Both the position numbers and the translations under genes were made by a program. Shown here piece after piece: positions 15,705 through 23,924 of a DNA stretch of 60,721 nucleotides (position 1 is its first letter; every line of letters starts with the position of its first letter). The notes under the pieces are model-generated. The model was not told the DNA's origin. It searched no databases and saw only the letters and a program-made list of their open reading frames with translations. Source of the stretch: Clostridiales bacterium UBA1206 (GTDB taxonomy: Bacteria > Bacillota > Clostridia > Oscillospirales > CAG-382); assembly GCA_002310055.1 (NCBI GenBank), contig DBXS01000011.1:1-60721 (forward strand), given 5' to 3'.

Positions 15705-17009
15705 ATGGCAACATTCGAAGACGTGATCGGTTACGATCATCAAAAGCAGGAGCTGAAGACGATTTGCGACATTCTGAAAGACCCAGTAAAATACAAAGCG
15801 GTCGGAGTGCGTTCGCCGCACGCGCTTATGATCTACGGCGCGCCGGGGCTCGGCAAGACGCTTATGGCGAAAGCGCTGATCGAAGAAAGCGGCAGAAAAT
15901 GCTTCTGCTGCAAGAAAAGCAGGTCGGACGAGGATTTCAACCAGGAGATCAGGGACACTTTCCAGCACGCTTCGGCGCAAGCCCCGTCGATCGTTTTCCT
16001 CGACGACATGGACAAGTTCGCCGAAGACAATCTGCGGTCCGATAACAACAAGGAAGAGTTCGCCACTATCCAGTCGTGCATGGAAGACGTGCGCGATATC
16101 GACGTCTTCGTCCTGGCGACCGCCAACGATATCGAAAACATCCCGGATTCGCTTATGCGCCCCGGACGGTTCGGCAGAAAGATGTTCGTCGGCGTACCGT
16201 CGGACGAAGACTTTTTGAAGATATCTGAGCATTTTCTTGAAAAAGTCAAAACTGCCGGCGGCATTTCGCCCGAATTCGTCACGCGGCTGCTCGCCGGACG
16301 TTCGCCCGCCGTGCTTGAAGAAGCGGTGAACGAGGCGGGGATAAGCGCCGGTTTCAGAGGCGACGGCATCATCACTAAGAACGATATCACGGAAGCGATC
16401 CTGAACGTCGTCTATAATATGCGCGAGCAGTATTATTCCGAAGGATCCAAGACGGATCCTGAGCAGCGCAGATTGGTGGCGTATCACGAAGCCGGTCACG
16501 CGGTTGTTGCGCTTGAAGAAAACAGGCCGATTTCGATAATCTCGATCATCGGCTCCGGCGACAAAGGCGGCGTGTGCATGACTCCCGGCAGCGAACGGTA
16601 CAAACTGTATAAAGAAGACGTCGAAAGCACCGTCAGGATCCTTTTGGGCGGCAGGGCGTCGGTCGAAACGCTCCTCGGCAGAAAAGAGCAAGGGGTTATC
16701 GCCGACTTCGATTCCGCAGCCGAGCTGCTTAGAGTCTGCTGCGAAAAAGCAGTGATGTACGGATTCGGGTACGGATATGACTTGGGCGACTGGGACAGGA
16801 GAGGTTCCGCTAAAAGAAAAGATACGGTAGGCGATAAGATATATTATCTTATGGAAGAATACTATCATTCCGCCTGCCGCATCGTGGAAAAAAACAAAGC
16901 GTTTGTAAAAGCGATAGCCGACGAGCTGATCGAAAAGTCGTATCTGACCTTTGAAGACGTCGACCGTATACGCGCCGGACTTTCAACAGATATTGACAAA
17001 ATTGCGTAA
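15705..17009 (+). CDS. Second FtsH-like AAA+ ATPase with M41 metallopeptidase, no membrane anchor
   Basis: A 434-residue cytosolic AAA+ protease. It has Walker A GAPGLGKT at 45-52, Walker B VFLDDMDK near 97-104, sensor ATAND, RPGRFGR near 152-158, zinc motif HEAGH at 261-265 and the third-ligand Asp in GVIADFDSAA (D334). As in the enzyme at 10036-11322 the FtsH membrane region is absent. The Walker B acidic pair is Asp-Asp (100-101) instead of the usual Asp-Glu, which may slow ATP hydrolysis. GGGAGG precedes the ATG. Flanking genes are on the other strand, so it is monocistronic. The two copies differ strongly, suggesting old paralogues or separate acquisition. Confidence 0.88.
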   Translation: MATFEDVIGYDHQKQELKTICDILKDPVKYKAVGVRSPHALMIYGAPGLGKTLMAKALIEESGRKCFCCKKSRSDEDFNQEIRDTFQHASAQAPSIVFLDDMDKFAEDNLRSDNNKEEFATIQSCMEDVRDIDVFVLATANDIENIPDSLMRPGRFGRKMFVGVPSDEDFLKISEHFLEKVKTAGGISPEFVTRLLAGRSPAVLEEAVNEAGISAGFRGDGIITKNDITEAILNVVYNMREQYYSEGSKTDPEQRRLVAYHEAGHAVVALEENRPISIISIIGSGDKGGVCMTPGSERYKLYKEDVESTVRILLGGRASVETLLGRKEQGVIADFDSAAELLRVCCEKAVMYGFGYGYDLGDWDRRGSAKRKDTVGDKIYYLMEEYYHSACRIVEKNKAFVKAIADELIEKSYLTFEDVDRIRAGLSTDIDKIA

Positions 17010-17040
17010 GAGTAATTGCATAATAAATACATTACAAACC

Positions 17041-17076
17041 AAAAAACATGCGTATCGTCATCGGTACGCATGTTTG
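17041..17076 (-). terminator. Rho-independent terminator
   Basis: Ten-base perfect arms AACATGCGTA (17045-17054) and TACGCATGTT (17065-17074); a run of T follows on the minus strand. It ends the phosphatase unit and may also stop the converging FtsH-like transcript. Confidence 0.8.
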
Positions 17077-17081
17077 CATAT

Positions 17082-17762
17082 TCACACATAAAACTCTTGC
17101 AGATCGTCAAGGCGCAGACATCCGAGTGAACCGCCGAAGACGGCGCCGCAGTCTATGGCGATATGTCTGTTGCCTTTCCAGATCCGCCCGTGATACGCCG
17201 GATCTATCAGCCCGGTGGGCGTGTGTCCCGTGATTATCGTCGTGCCGGGCAGGTACTCTATTTCGTAATCCGGCTCGCCTTGGATGAAATCCTCGGCAGG
17301 GCGGTCTTTAAGCGGTATATCGGGATCGTATTCCGGCACCGTGTGCGCCATAAGAAACTTGTTCCCGTTGACGGTCAGCTCTTTGATAAAGCTCATTTGG
17401 TTCACGAAATCCAGCACTGATCGCTGCGTTTCCGCATCCTGTGCCATAAACGACTTGTACGTCGTCTCGCCGCCATCGGAAAACCACATTTTGAAAATCT
17501 CAAGCGTCTGTTCCTTGCCTATCCGTTCAATGATCCGACGGCGGTTGCCGAGCAGGGAAGCCATCGTCCAGTCGTGATTTCCTATAAGGCAGATCACGTT
17601 CGGGCGCTTCATCACGTCCAGCAGCAGCTTTATTCCTTCCTTGCCTCTGTCAACGAGATCGCCTAAGATATACAACGTGTCGGAATCCGAAAATCCGATA
17701 GTTTCGAGCATTTTCTGAAAATTTCCGTACATCCCGTGTATATCGCTCATCACGTAAGTCAT
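17082..17762 (-). CDS. Calcineurin-like metallophosphoesterase (PPP-type Ser/Thr phosphatase)
   Basis: A 226-residue protein with the metal-binding series DIHG (7-10), GDLVDRG (34-40) and GNHD (61-64), then the histidine motifs MAHT and GHTPTG. This is the PPP/bis(5'-nucleosyl)-tetraphosphatase-like family; substrates may be phosphoproteins or dinucleoside polyphosphates. Length is normal and all key residues are present. It overlaps the preceding hypothetical gene by ATGA and is followed by a terminator. The substrate cannot be told from the sequence. Confidence 0.88.
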   Translation of the reverse strand: MTYVMSDIHGMYGNFQKMLETIGFSDSDTLYILGDLVDRGKEGIKLLLDVMKRPNVICLIGNHDWTMASLLGNRRRIIERIGKEQTLEIFKMWFSDGGETTYKSFMAQDAETQRSVLDFVNQMSFIKELTVNGNKFLMAHTVPEYDPDIPLKDRPAEDFIQGEPDYEIEYLPGTTIITGHTPTGLIDPAYHGRIWKGNRHIAIDCGAVFGGSLGCLRLDDLQEFYV

Positions 17763-18436
17763 TTTCCGTTTTCTTCCTTCAGGCCGTTTTGCGCGGCGCT
17801 TTCGTCGAATCGCTTCAGCTCGCCGATCCGGGAAATAAGTTCTTCCGCGCTCCCGCGGTCAAGACGTATGTAAACGGGATCCTCTCTTTCGGGATAAACA
17901 AAAACGTAATGTATCCCATCGTGTTTAATATGCTTCACGCGCTCTATCGAGTCGAGAGGCAACTTTACGAAACGTATATAATCATGAGCATTATGAATAC
18001 CGGAATATGAGATCACATCGTTTGCGCTTAGTATAAGGTGCTTAGACTTATAAACAGCGTCCTGCCACGAAAACATCCCGCTGTATCTCTCGTAAAATTC
18101 AATAAACGCGTTTGCTTCATGCTCGTATTCGTCGCTTTTGGGACAGATCTGTTCTTCTTCCCCGTAGGGTTCGTTTTCATCAAATTCAGGGTAGTCCTCG
18201 CCATAAAAATCAATGTATCCGAAACCGTCGTCAAGCCCGAAATATTCATAATCGTATACTTTTCTGAACATGAAATCATCATAAAGCATGCACAACGGGC
18301 TTTCAAGATCGGCAGGGATCTCATCAAGCGATAATTCGCCGTCACTTCTCCGACAATACAAAATATGAAAAACGTCGCTGCGCTGTTCATCCGTTTCCGC
18401 CTTGCGGAATTCTTCAAATAACTCCTGATTTGTCAC
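17759..18436 (-). CDS. Hypothetical acidic protein coupled to the phosphatase
   Basis: A 225-residue protein with strongly acidic and aromatic central part (about 60-105) and no motif I recognise. The start is GTG 18436 with GAGGTGAT eight bases upstream. Its stop overlaps the phosphatase ATG, so translation is coupled. It could be a partner or target of the phosphatase; this is inference from gene order only. Confidence 0.7.
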   Translation of the reverse strand: MTNQELFEEFRKAETDEQRSDVFHILYCRRSDGELSLDEIPADLESPLCMLYDDFMFRKVYDYEYFGLDDGFGYIDFYGEDYPEFDENEPYGEEEQICPKSDEYEHEANAFIEFYERYSGMFSWQDAVYKSKHLILSANDVISYSGIHNAHDYIRFVKLPLDSIERVKHIKHDGIHYVFVYPEREDPVYIRLDRGSAEELISRIGELKRFDESAAQNGLKEENGK

Positions 18437-18469
18437 TATATCACCTCATTTCACTTTTGCAACGCGCCA

Positions 18470-18586
18470 TCAGGTTATCCGGCTGCCCGTGTACTGCAGC
18501 TGCACAATCGCCTTGGCTTCCATCTGCGTTCTTGCGTAAACCTCTGCGTAAGATCTCACGGTGATTTCGCACCTGTATTGGTTCAT
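18470..18586 (-). CDS. Small 38-residue ORF
   Basis: ATG 18586 is preceded by GGAGG with eight-base spacing and the frame runs 38 codons to TGA. The protein begins MNQYRCEITVRSYAEVYA and is balanced in composition. It lies 33 bases before the acidic-protein gene on the same strand. A real small gene is plausible, or a leader peptide; no homologue comes to mind. The remainder of 18587-18743 shows no gene. Confidence 0.45.
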   Translation of the reverse strand: MNQYRCEITVRSYAEVYARTQMEAKAIVQLQYTGSRIT

Positions 18587-18743
18587 ATATTGCCTCCATG
18601 CGTTTTACGGCTGCCGCCTCTTATCTTTGTGCGTATTATAGCACAACATGCGTGACAAATTCGGTACATGGATTTAGGCGGAGAAAGGAGACCCTTTTAG
18701 TGATTGGCAAATATCGGCGATACTAAAAATGCGAGTATTATGT

Positions 18744-18772
18744 AAAAGCACTGCTATTTGCAGCGCTTTTAT
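18744..18772 (-). terminator. Hairpin terminator for the nuclease-like gene
   Basis: AAAAGC-A-CTGC and GCAG-C-GCTTTT pair with one mismatch (18744-18770), with T-rich flank on the minus strand. Confidence 0.5.
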
Positions 18773-18812
18773 TTATGAAGGTGTATATGTGACTAAATCA
18801 GACTTTGAAATA

Positions 18813-19682
18813 TTAGAGTTCTATTTGTTTGGGTTTGATTTCTTTTTCAAAACCATCCATAACATCATTCTCATAGTAATACAATCTCAATTCAATGCTA
18901 TTGTCTTTGCAGATTCTTTGTACGACTTCTGATTTGAATACTGCTTTTATTTCAGAAGCGAGATCATCGTAGTCAAACAACTCTTTCCCTGCTTTTTTAG
19001 GCTTAAAATATACGTAAGAAAAAACTTTTCTTTTTTCTTTATCTGAATAGTTAATAATGCCTATTAAGTGTGTTATAAACTGCTTAAGATCAAATAGTCT
19101 AATTTCTTCTATCCCAAATTTGTCTGTGGGTATATTATTTGAATCTCTGAAAATGCCCCATTTGTTAAGATAGTTTATATCATATTGAATCGACAACTTT
19201 TTGGCCTTTTCATCAAATATTTCATGGCATTTAAATTCGAAAAAATAATAAGAATTATCAGTTTCAATAAAAGCATCCATCTGTGGATTTGTACCAGAAA
19301 TGTCATATACTTTAAGATCTTTCTCAAATTCAAACGGCTTGATTTGAGATTCTGTTACTTCAAAGTCTCTGATTGATGCATTGCGCAGAGACAAATAACA
19401 AAACCGACTTGAAGAAGCAACCGATGCCATTTTCGGCGGAGTACCGATAAGCTCGCTTCCTTTTCCGCGAGAATAGCTCGCATAGATGCTTGGATATTCT
19501 TCTTTCATCACTTTGCATAACTTATTAAATTCGCTGTTTGAATAATACATATCATATTTATGATACTTTTTATCATTATTTGGCAATAAACAATAGCCAA
19601 ACATGCTTGGATTACCGATAGCGTCTTTAATAATACGGTCAAATAGATCTTTCTTTTTCATAGTCTTCATAATTCCTTTCAT
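18813..19682 (-). CDS. Predicted PD-(D/E)XK nuclease-like protein
   Basis: A 289-residue AT-rich protein. The central block PQMDAFIETDNSYYFFEFKC places D136, E149 and K151 in the D-(x12)-E-x-K pattern of PD-(D/E)XK nucleases, and E79 lies about 57 residues earlier as a possible further active-site acid. Predicted strands around them fit that fold. It starts directly after the glycosylase stop; ATG 19682, 19670 and 19661 are all possible starts, with AAAGGA only close to the first two. The neighbouring DNA glycosylase suggests that both act on modified DNA bases. The exact family is not certain. Confidence 0.6.
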   Translation of the reverse strand: MKGIMKTMKKKDLFDRIIKDAIGNPSMFGYCLLPNNDKKYHKYDMYYSNSEFNKLCKVMKEEYPSIYASYSRGKGSELIGTPPKMASVASSSRFCYLSLRNASIRDFEVTESQIKPFEFEKDLKVYDISGTNPQMDAFIETDNSYYFFEFKCHEIFDEKAKKLSIQYDINYLNKWGIFRDSNNIPTDKFGIEEIRLFDLKQFITHLIGIINYSDKEKRKVFSYVYFKPKKAGKELFDYDDLASEIKAVFKSEVVQRICKDNSIELRLYYYENDVMDGFEKEIKPKQIEL

Positions 19683-19683
19683 T

Positions 19684-20217
19684 TTATTTGTTAATTGTTA
19701 TGTTTTTCTTTGATATTTTTATTTCTTTTTCCCAATCGCTTTTCTTAAGGCGCACATTAGCCCCGCTTGTTGACGGAACATATTTACAGGGAACTACTAT
19801 CTGTAGATTCTTATCATTTTCCGCTTTTCTTCTTTTGAATTCTTTATACGCCTTTTTGCCTGCGATAAGTACGGTTTTTATCATCGGATACTCTTTGAGA
19901 AATCCGGCAATATCGTTTGTAACGCCATCCTTAATGTTTTTATCGAGGCTTTTTTCACGATCCACGCTTTTAAACAGATCCCAAAGCGCGATGTGATGCC
20001 GTTTGAGCAAGCTGTCTTTTTGCTTGTTTGTTTCAGGCTTTGGCTCGCCGTATATACTTGCTATTAAAGGCCAAAATCTGTTTCTGTTGTTTGCGTAGTA
20101 TTCGCCGGTTTTCAGCGATTCTTCCCCCGGGAACGTACCAAGTATCAGTATTTCCGGATCGTCGAACACTTTTGGCGGTAGCCCTTCTTTTCTGTAATCG
20201 TTAATCATATTTGTCAT
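19684..20217 (-). CDS. DNA-deoxyinosine (hypoxanthine) glycosylase, UDG superfamily
   Basis: A 177-residue enzyme of the uracil-DNA-glycosylase fold, HDG-type. Motif 1 reads ILGTFPGEESL with YYANNRNRFW, and the C-terminal motif reads PSTSGAN, close to the P-S-T-S-x-A-N of the family. It would remove hypoxanthine or another deaminated base from DNA. ATG 20217 has GAGGAGA upstream and overlaps the stop of the WYL regulator (ATGA-type). It is AT-rich and sits with a nuclease-like gene, so it may serve a defence or repair cassette more than general repair. Confidence 0.85.
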   Translation of the reverse strand: MTNMINDYRKEGLPPKVFDDPEILILGTFPGEESLKTGEYYANNRNRFWPLIASIYGEPKPETNKQKDSLLKRHHIALWDLFKSVDREKSLDKNIKDGVTNDIAGFLKEYPMIKTVLIAGKKAYKEFKRRKAENDKNLQIVVPCKYVPSTSGANVRLKKSDWEKEIKISKKNITINK

Positions 20218-21194
20218 TTATACTTCTCCTCAGCCCTTTTTATATTCTCCCTTATCTTATCCCGCAGCGCGGCGGGGGAAGTGATCTCGATGTAATTGAG
20301 GTACTGCATCGCCCAGTACTCCATTGCGTCGACGCTCGCCGTGACGCGGACGCTGACCTTATCTTCGCCGCACTTGGCGATGACGGCGCCGGCGCCGAAC
20401 CAGTCGACGATATTGTCGACTATCTGACTTTCGGCGGTGAACTCGACTGGTTCAAAGTGTTCGGCGTACATATACGGCATCGCGGACGAGATCAGCTTGA
20501 AATCTATGCCGTTTTCGTATCCCTTAATAGACTTCAGCGGCAGCGCTTTCACGTCGTTTATCTTCATTTTTGTAATGTGGTCCAGCCGGTAGAACGCCAT
20601 CCTGTGCCAGTATTCGGTGTACGCCATCAAATAATAGCGCTGATTGTGCAGTATGAGCTGATACGGTGACACGCGGGCGAACGACGACTTGTGCAGCTTT
20701 TTGTCGACGCCGTATTTGTTGTATTCGAACTGGATCTGCAGGCCCTTTTCTATCGCCTCGTCGATAAGCTCGATGTTGAGGAACACCGCCATATTGTCGG
20801 TCTTGCTCCAGTCGTTGACCGAATAGACGTGCTTTATGTGGGAGCGGAAGAATTTGTTCGAAAGCCTGCTCAGGCGTTCGATCAGGTCCTTGGAATAGCT
20901 CGCCGTGATGTGCTTGCTCGAAAGCACGCCGTCGATCAGCAGGCGCAGCTCGGCGTCGTCGAAATCGCGGGAGGCGAGATAACTGCCGGTCCGCGACGAT
21001 TCGATATCGTAACCCGCCTCTTTGAGCAGGGAAATGTTGCGTCCGATCGACTTGCGCTCGACCTCTATGCCGTAGTCGCGCTTTAAGATAACGGCGATTT
21101 CTTCCTGCGTGAGCGGATGGTCGGCGTCGCTGCATTCGTGGAGTATCTGAAATATGCGTATGAGAGCCAGCTTTTTGGATTCGACGGTATACAT
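20214..21194 (-). CDS. WYL-domain transcriptional regulator
   Basis: A 326-residue protein with an N-terminal winged-helix (about 1-65, with HPLTQEEIAVIL) and a WYL domain whose core HNQRYYLMAYTEYW lies near 200-213, followed by FYRLDHI. WYL regulators often respond to nucleic acids and control defence genes. GGGAGG precedes ATG 21194, which also lies downstream of the promoter; longer starts would lie upstream of it. It is first in an operon with the glycosylase and the nuclease-like gene. Confidence 0.88.
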   Translation of the reverse strand: MYTVESKKLALIRIFQILHECSDADHPLTQEEIAVILKRDYGIEVERKSIGRNISLLKEAGYDIESSRTGSYLASRDFDDAELRLLIDGVLSSKHITASYSKDLIERLSRLSNKFFRSHIKHVYSVNDWSKTDNMAVFLNIELIDEAIEKGLQIQFEYNKYGVDKKLHKSSFARVSPYQLILHNQRYYLMAYTEYWHRMAFYRLDHITKMKINDVKALPLKSIKGYENGIDFKLISSAMPYMYAEHFEPVEFTAESQIVDNIVDWFGAGAVIAKCGEDKVSVRVTASVDAMEYWAMQYLNYIEITSPAALRDKIRENIKRAEEKYK

Positions 21195-21225
21195 TTTTTC
21201 CTCCCGGTTATGTTTTATCAAAGAC

Positions 21226-21254
21226 ATTGTACCAAATCCGGTACGCCGTGTCAA
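21226..21254 (-). promoter_or_regulatory. Promoter of the WYL operon with inverted repeat
   Basis: Minus-strand TTGACA (21254-21249) and TACAAT (21231-21226), 17-base spacer. GTACC (21229-21233) and GGTAC (21240-21244) form an inverted repeat within the promoter, a candidate autoregulatory site. Confidence 0.7.
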
Positions 21255-21278
21255 GTACGAACTGCGGGAACAAAGGAT

Positions 21279-21326
21279 CAAAAAAACGACCGCCCCGCAA
21301 ACCGCAATTTCGGTATGCAAGGCGGT
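21279..21326 (-). terminator. Terminator of the prepilin-like gene
   Basis: Minus-strand imperfect hairpin with ACCGCC (21321-21326) and GGCGGT (21289-21294) ends followed by a run of seven T. Confidence 0.7.
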
Positions 21327-21353
21327 GATTGTTTGGTATTTACGTTTTGAGAA

Positions 21354-22586
21354 TCACTCGGTTTCGCTTATATAAATATTATCGGTCACATTTTCAATTA
21401 TTATATAGCAGGAATTATCGCTATCTTGAACTGCGTTGAACGTAACACCATTCATAGTAGCTTTATAATTACCACTTAGACAAATGCATATCTTTATCGA
21501 CATCCCTCGTAAGTCCGGTTCTTGATTAATAAAAATGAAATTATTGTCCGGATAATCATAAACATCTGTATTGTTTTCTACGTTAGCTAAGAATATGATT
21601 CTTGGAAATGAGGTTTCACCGGATTCTTCGCCCGGTGTATCGCTCGATTCTTCTGCGCTTTGCTCGGGAATACTGGAATTGTCGCTGCTTGTGTTCATTG
21701 CGGTTTCTTTGTCTTCGTCAGAAGCGATAATAATTTTATTACAAGGGATTGTCGCAAACGTGAAAAGCACTGCGTCGATTTGTGTGGGGAGTTTTTCGCA
21801 TAACAACGTGACCGTGTATGTTGCCGGGTCAATTTGCTCCCATTTATTATTATACAACTTGAAATATGAAATATCTAAGTCGTAATCAAATGGAGTTGTG
21901 TTGTTGTATTTAGTAAGTTTAATCGTTGTTGTCCCGGCTACATAGTCTATAAAAATGGAATATTGATTCTCTATTGCATATGAAACATCAGGTTCGTTAT
22001 ATACGTCGCCTGATGAAGCAGAAGTGCCGGCGAGACTAACTGACGAAACAAACACCATAGTATCGCCGAGGTTCGGCTGGGAGGCGATTTCCAGCGTTTT
22101 GCCGCCTAAAGAAACGAATGCTTTATCGTCGTGTTGATTAAGCCGGGGCTCCTGACCGAAGATCTCAGCGAGCGCGGACGAAAGCGCGTCGCTCATTTCC
22201 AATCCGGTTTCTCCCTCGATCAAATAAGAATCATCCACCGCGACTCCTATTATTTCGCCGTCTTCAAGCGATCGATTCAGCGAACCTTCGGGCGCGTCCT
22301 TCAGTTCGCCGTTTGCGCAGATGAAGTAAAACGGGCCGTTTTCAAATTTGCTGACAACATACACGTCGCTGCCGCCCGCGCCGGTCTGCGCGGCGGTATT
22401 TACCGCGAAAGCAGTCAGCGCGCCGCGCGCTTCCTGAAGCGCCGCGCTGTGTTTTGCCCTTTGTATGATGCCGGAAAAAGCGGGGATGAGCACCGCGGCG
22501 AGAAGTGCGATCACGGCTATTACTATCACAAGCTCGACCAGTGTGAATCCGCGTTTGTGCTCACGTGGCTTTTTATCAAAGCTCAT
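21354..22586 (-). CDS. Prepilin-like protein with large C-terminal domain
   Basis: A 410-residue protein that starts with a class III signal: KRG^FTLVELV with the cleavage after Gly13 and the conserved Glu at mature position 5, then a hydrophobic helix IVIAVIALLAAVLIPAFS. This is the type IV pilin/pseudopilin N-terminus. The remaining ~370 residues are unusually long for a pseudopilin, contain a Ser/Glu-rich linker (SEESSDTPGEESGE) and become AT-rich towards the end. GGAGG precedes ATG 22586. No pilus assembly gene (ATPase, prepilin peptidase) is near. It may be an exported pilin-like or surface protein made by a pilus machine encoded elsewhere. Confidence 0.8.
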   Translation of the reverse strand: MSFDKKPREHKRGFTLVELVIVIAVIALLAAVLIPAFSGIIQRAKHSAALQEARGALTAFAVNTAAQTGAGGSDVYVVSKFENGPFYFICANGELKDAPEGSLNRSLEDGEIIGVAVDDSYLIEGETGLEMSDALSSALAEIFGQEPRLNQHDDKAFVSLGGKTLEIASQPNLGDTMVFVSSVSLAGTSASSGDVYNEPDVSYAIENQYSIFIDYVAGTTTIKLTKYNNTTPFDYDLDISYFKLYNNKWEQIDPATYTVTLLCEKLPTQIDAVLFTFATIPCNKIIIASDEDKETAMNTSSDNSSIPEQSAEESSDTPGEESGETSFPRIIFLANVENNTDVYDYPDNNFIFINQEPDLRGMSIKICICLSGNYKATMNGVTFNAVQDSDNSCYIIIENVTDNIYISETE

Positions 22587-22685
22587 TTGTCTTATTCCTC
22601 CAACGATTGATAGCTTTAATGTATAATACTTTTCTCCAAAAGTCAACATTTTTTATTATAAAAACGTCAAAAACCGGGAAAATAC

Positions 22686-22716
22686 GCAAAAAAAGCGCCG
22701 CTTATGCGGCGCTTTT
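22686..22716 (-). terminator. Terminator of tRNA-Lys
   Basis: Perfect eleven-base arms (22691-22701, 22706-22716) with a four-base loop, followed by T-run on the minus strand. Confidence 0.9.
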
Positions 22717-22719
22717 CGC

Positions 22720-22795
22720 TGGTGATCCACCGGAGAATCGAACTCCGGACACCATGATTAAAAGTCATGTGCTCTACCGGCTGAGCTAGTGGATC
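22720..22795 (-). tRNA. tRNA-Lys(UUU)
   Basis: Cloverleaf of 76 bases with encoded CCA. The acceptor stem begins GATCCAC and ends GTGGATC, the anticodon stem CATGA/TCATG encloses CTTTTAA with anticodon TTT, and GTTCGATTC forms the T loop. Confidence 0.96.
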
Positions 22796-22814
22796 ATTTC
22801 TCGACAGCCTCAAT

Positions 22815-22843
22815 AGAATAACACAACAGATTCGATTTGTCAA
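22815..22843 (-). promoter_or_regulatory. Promoter of tRNA-Lys
   Basis: Minus-strand TTGACA (22843-22838) and TATTCT (22820-22815), 17-base spacer. Confidence 0.7.
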
Positions 22844-22917
22844 GAACTTTTTTTGGGTTTGGCGCAAAAAGTTGCACAATAAACCGGGCGAAAAACTTGG
22901 TTATTATATAAAACGGT

Positions 22918-23526
22918 TCAATAAAAGCGGAAAATGGCTATGACCTTGCCCAGAACTGTGACGTCGCGCGCGTAGATAGGGCTCATTGCGGGATTTTCCG
23001 GCTGAAGTCTTATGCGTCCTTTTTCGCGGAAGAAGCGTTTGACGGTCGCTTCGTCGTCTATCATCGCGACGACGATCTCGCCGTCTTCGGCGTACTGACG
23101 GCTTTCGACCACGACTATGTCGCCGTCGAGTATCCCTGCGTCTTTCATACTCTCGCCCATAACGCGCAGCGCGAACAGGTTGGCGTTGGTGACGCTCATA
23201 CTCGCGGGGTAATCCACGTAACCGTCGTAATTCTGTATGGCGGTTATGGGGAGGCCCGCAGTGACTTTGCCGAGCAGGGGAACGCGGATCATATTCTCGC
23301 CGCCCGAAAAACGGGTGTGCTCCAGCGCGACGGCCCTCGATTTGCCGTCGTTTTTGCGGATATACCCTTTTTCGTTCAGCTTTCTGAGATACGAATGCGC
23401 GGTGGAGGTGGATTTTATGCCGAGCGAAGCGCAGATGTCGCGCACCGAAGGCGCGTAGCCTTCGTTTTCGATAGTCTGCTGCACAAAGTCGAGTACGCGC
23501 TGCTCTTTTGTAGTGAGTTCGTTCAT
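22918..23526 (-). CDS. lexA: LexA repressor
   Basis: A 202-residue SOS repressor. The N-terminal winged helix (about 1-65) is followed by the self-cleavage site Ala90-Gly91 (VTAGLP), the catalytic Ser126 in GESMKDAG and Lys163 in EATVKRFF. On DNA damage RecA filaments trigger cleavage. GGAGG precedes ATG 23526, which overlaps the mrnC stop by four bases. It is the last gene of the recA run. No separate promoter or SOS box is seen directly in front, so it may depend on upstream promoters, including that of recA. Confidence 0.97.
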   Translation of the reverse strand: MNELTTKEQRVLDFVQQTIENEGYAPSVRDICASLGIKSTSTAHSYLRKLNEKGYIRKNDGKSRAVALEHTRFSGGENMIRVPLLGKVTAGLPITAIQNYDGYVDYPASMSVTNANLFALRVMGESMKDAGILDGDIVVVESRQYAEDGEIVVAMIDDEATVKRFFREKGRIRLQPENPAMSPIYARDVTVLGKVIAIFRFY

Positions 23527-23924
23527 TTCGTTTCCTCCGTTTCTGCAGGGAAGCACAGTTCGAACAACTGCTTTGCCCTTGCTTCCTGATTACTTACATA
23601 CAGCCAACCGAAAAGCGTTTCCAGTCCGGTGGCGCGGTGATATTCGTTGCTGCCCGCCGAACGCGGCGTGTGATTGGTCTTTGCGTTGCGCCCGCGCTTG
23701 TATATCGCTTCTTCCTCTTCGGTGAGCAGCGGAGTCAGCCGGTCAACCGCGGAAGATTGCGACACGGCGGTCACGAACTTTTTTGCTTTGCCGAAAAGTT
23801 CGGAAATATTGCAGTTCCCGCCGTTGACTATGCGGTCGCGCACCAGCAGTTCAAAATACGAATCGCCGATATACGCCAGCACGAGCGGCGAATAGCCGCC
23901 GGCTTTTTTCAGATTCTCTTCCAT
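23523..23924 (-). CDS. mrnC: Mini-ribonuclease III
   Basis: A 133-residue RNase III catalytic domain without the RNA-binding domain, the Mini-III enzyme of Firmicutes that matures 23S rRNA. The signature LAYIGDSYFELLVRDR lies near residues 16-31 with the catalytic Asp, and the C-terminal part has the GLETLFGWLY helix with the second acidic site. It overlaps cysS by 16 bases and lexA by four. cysS-mrnC order is common in this phylum. Confidence 0.95.
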   Translation of the reverse strand: MEENLKKAGGYSPLVLAYIGDSYFELLVRDRIVNGGNCNISELFGKAKKFVTAVSQSSAVDRLTPLLTEEEEAIYKRGRNAKTNHTPRSAGSNEYHRATGLETLFGWLYVSNQEARAKQLFELCFPAETEETK

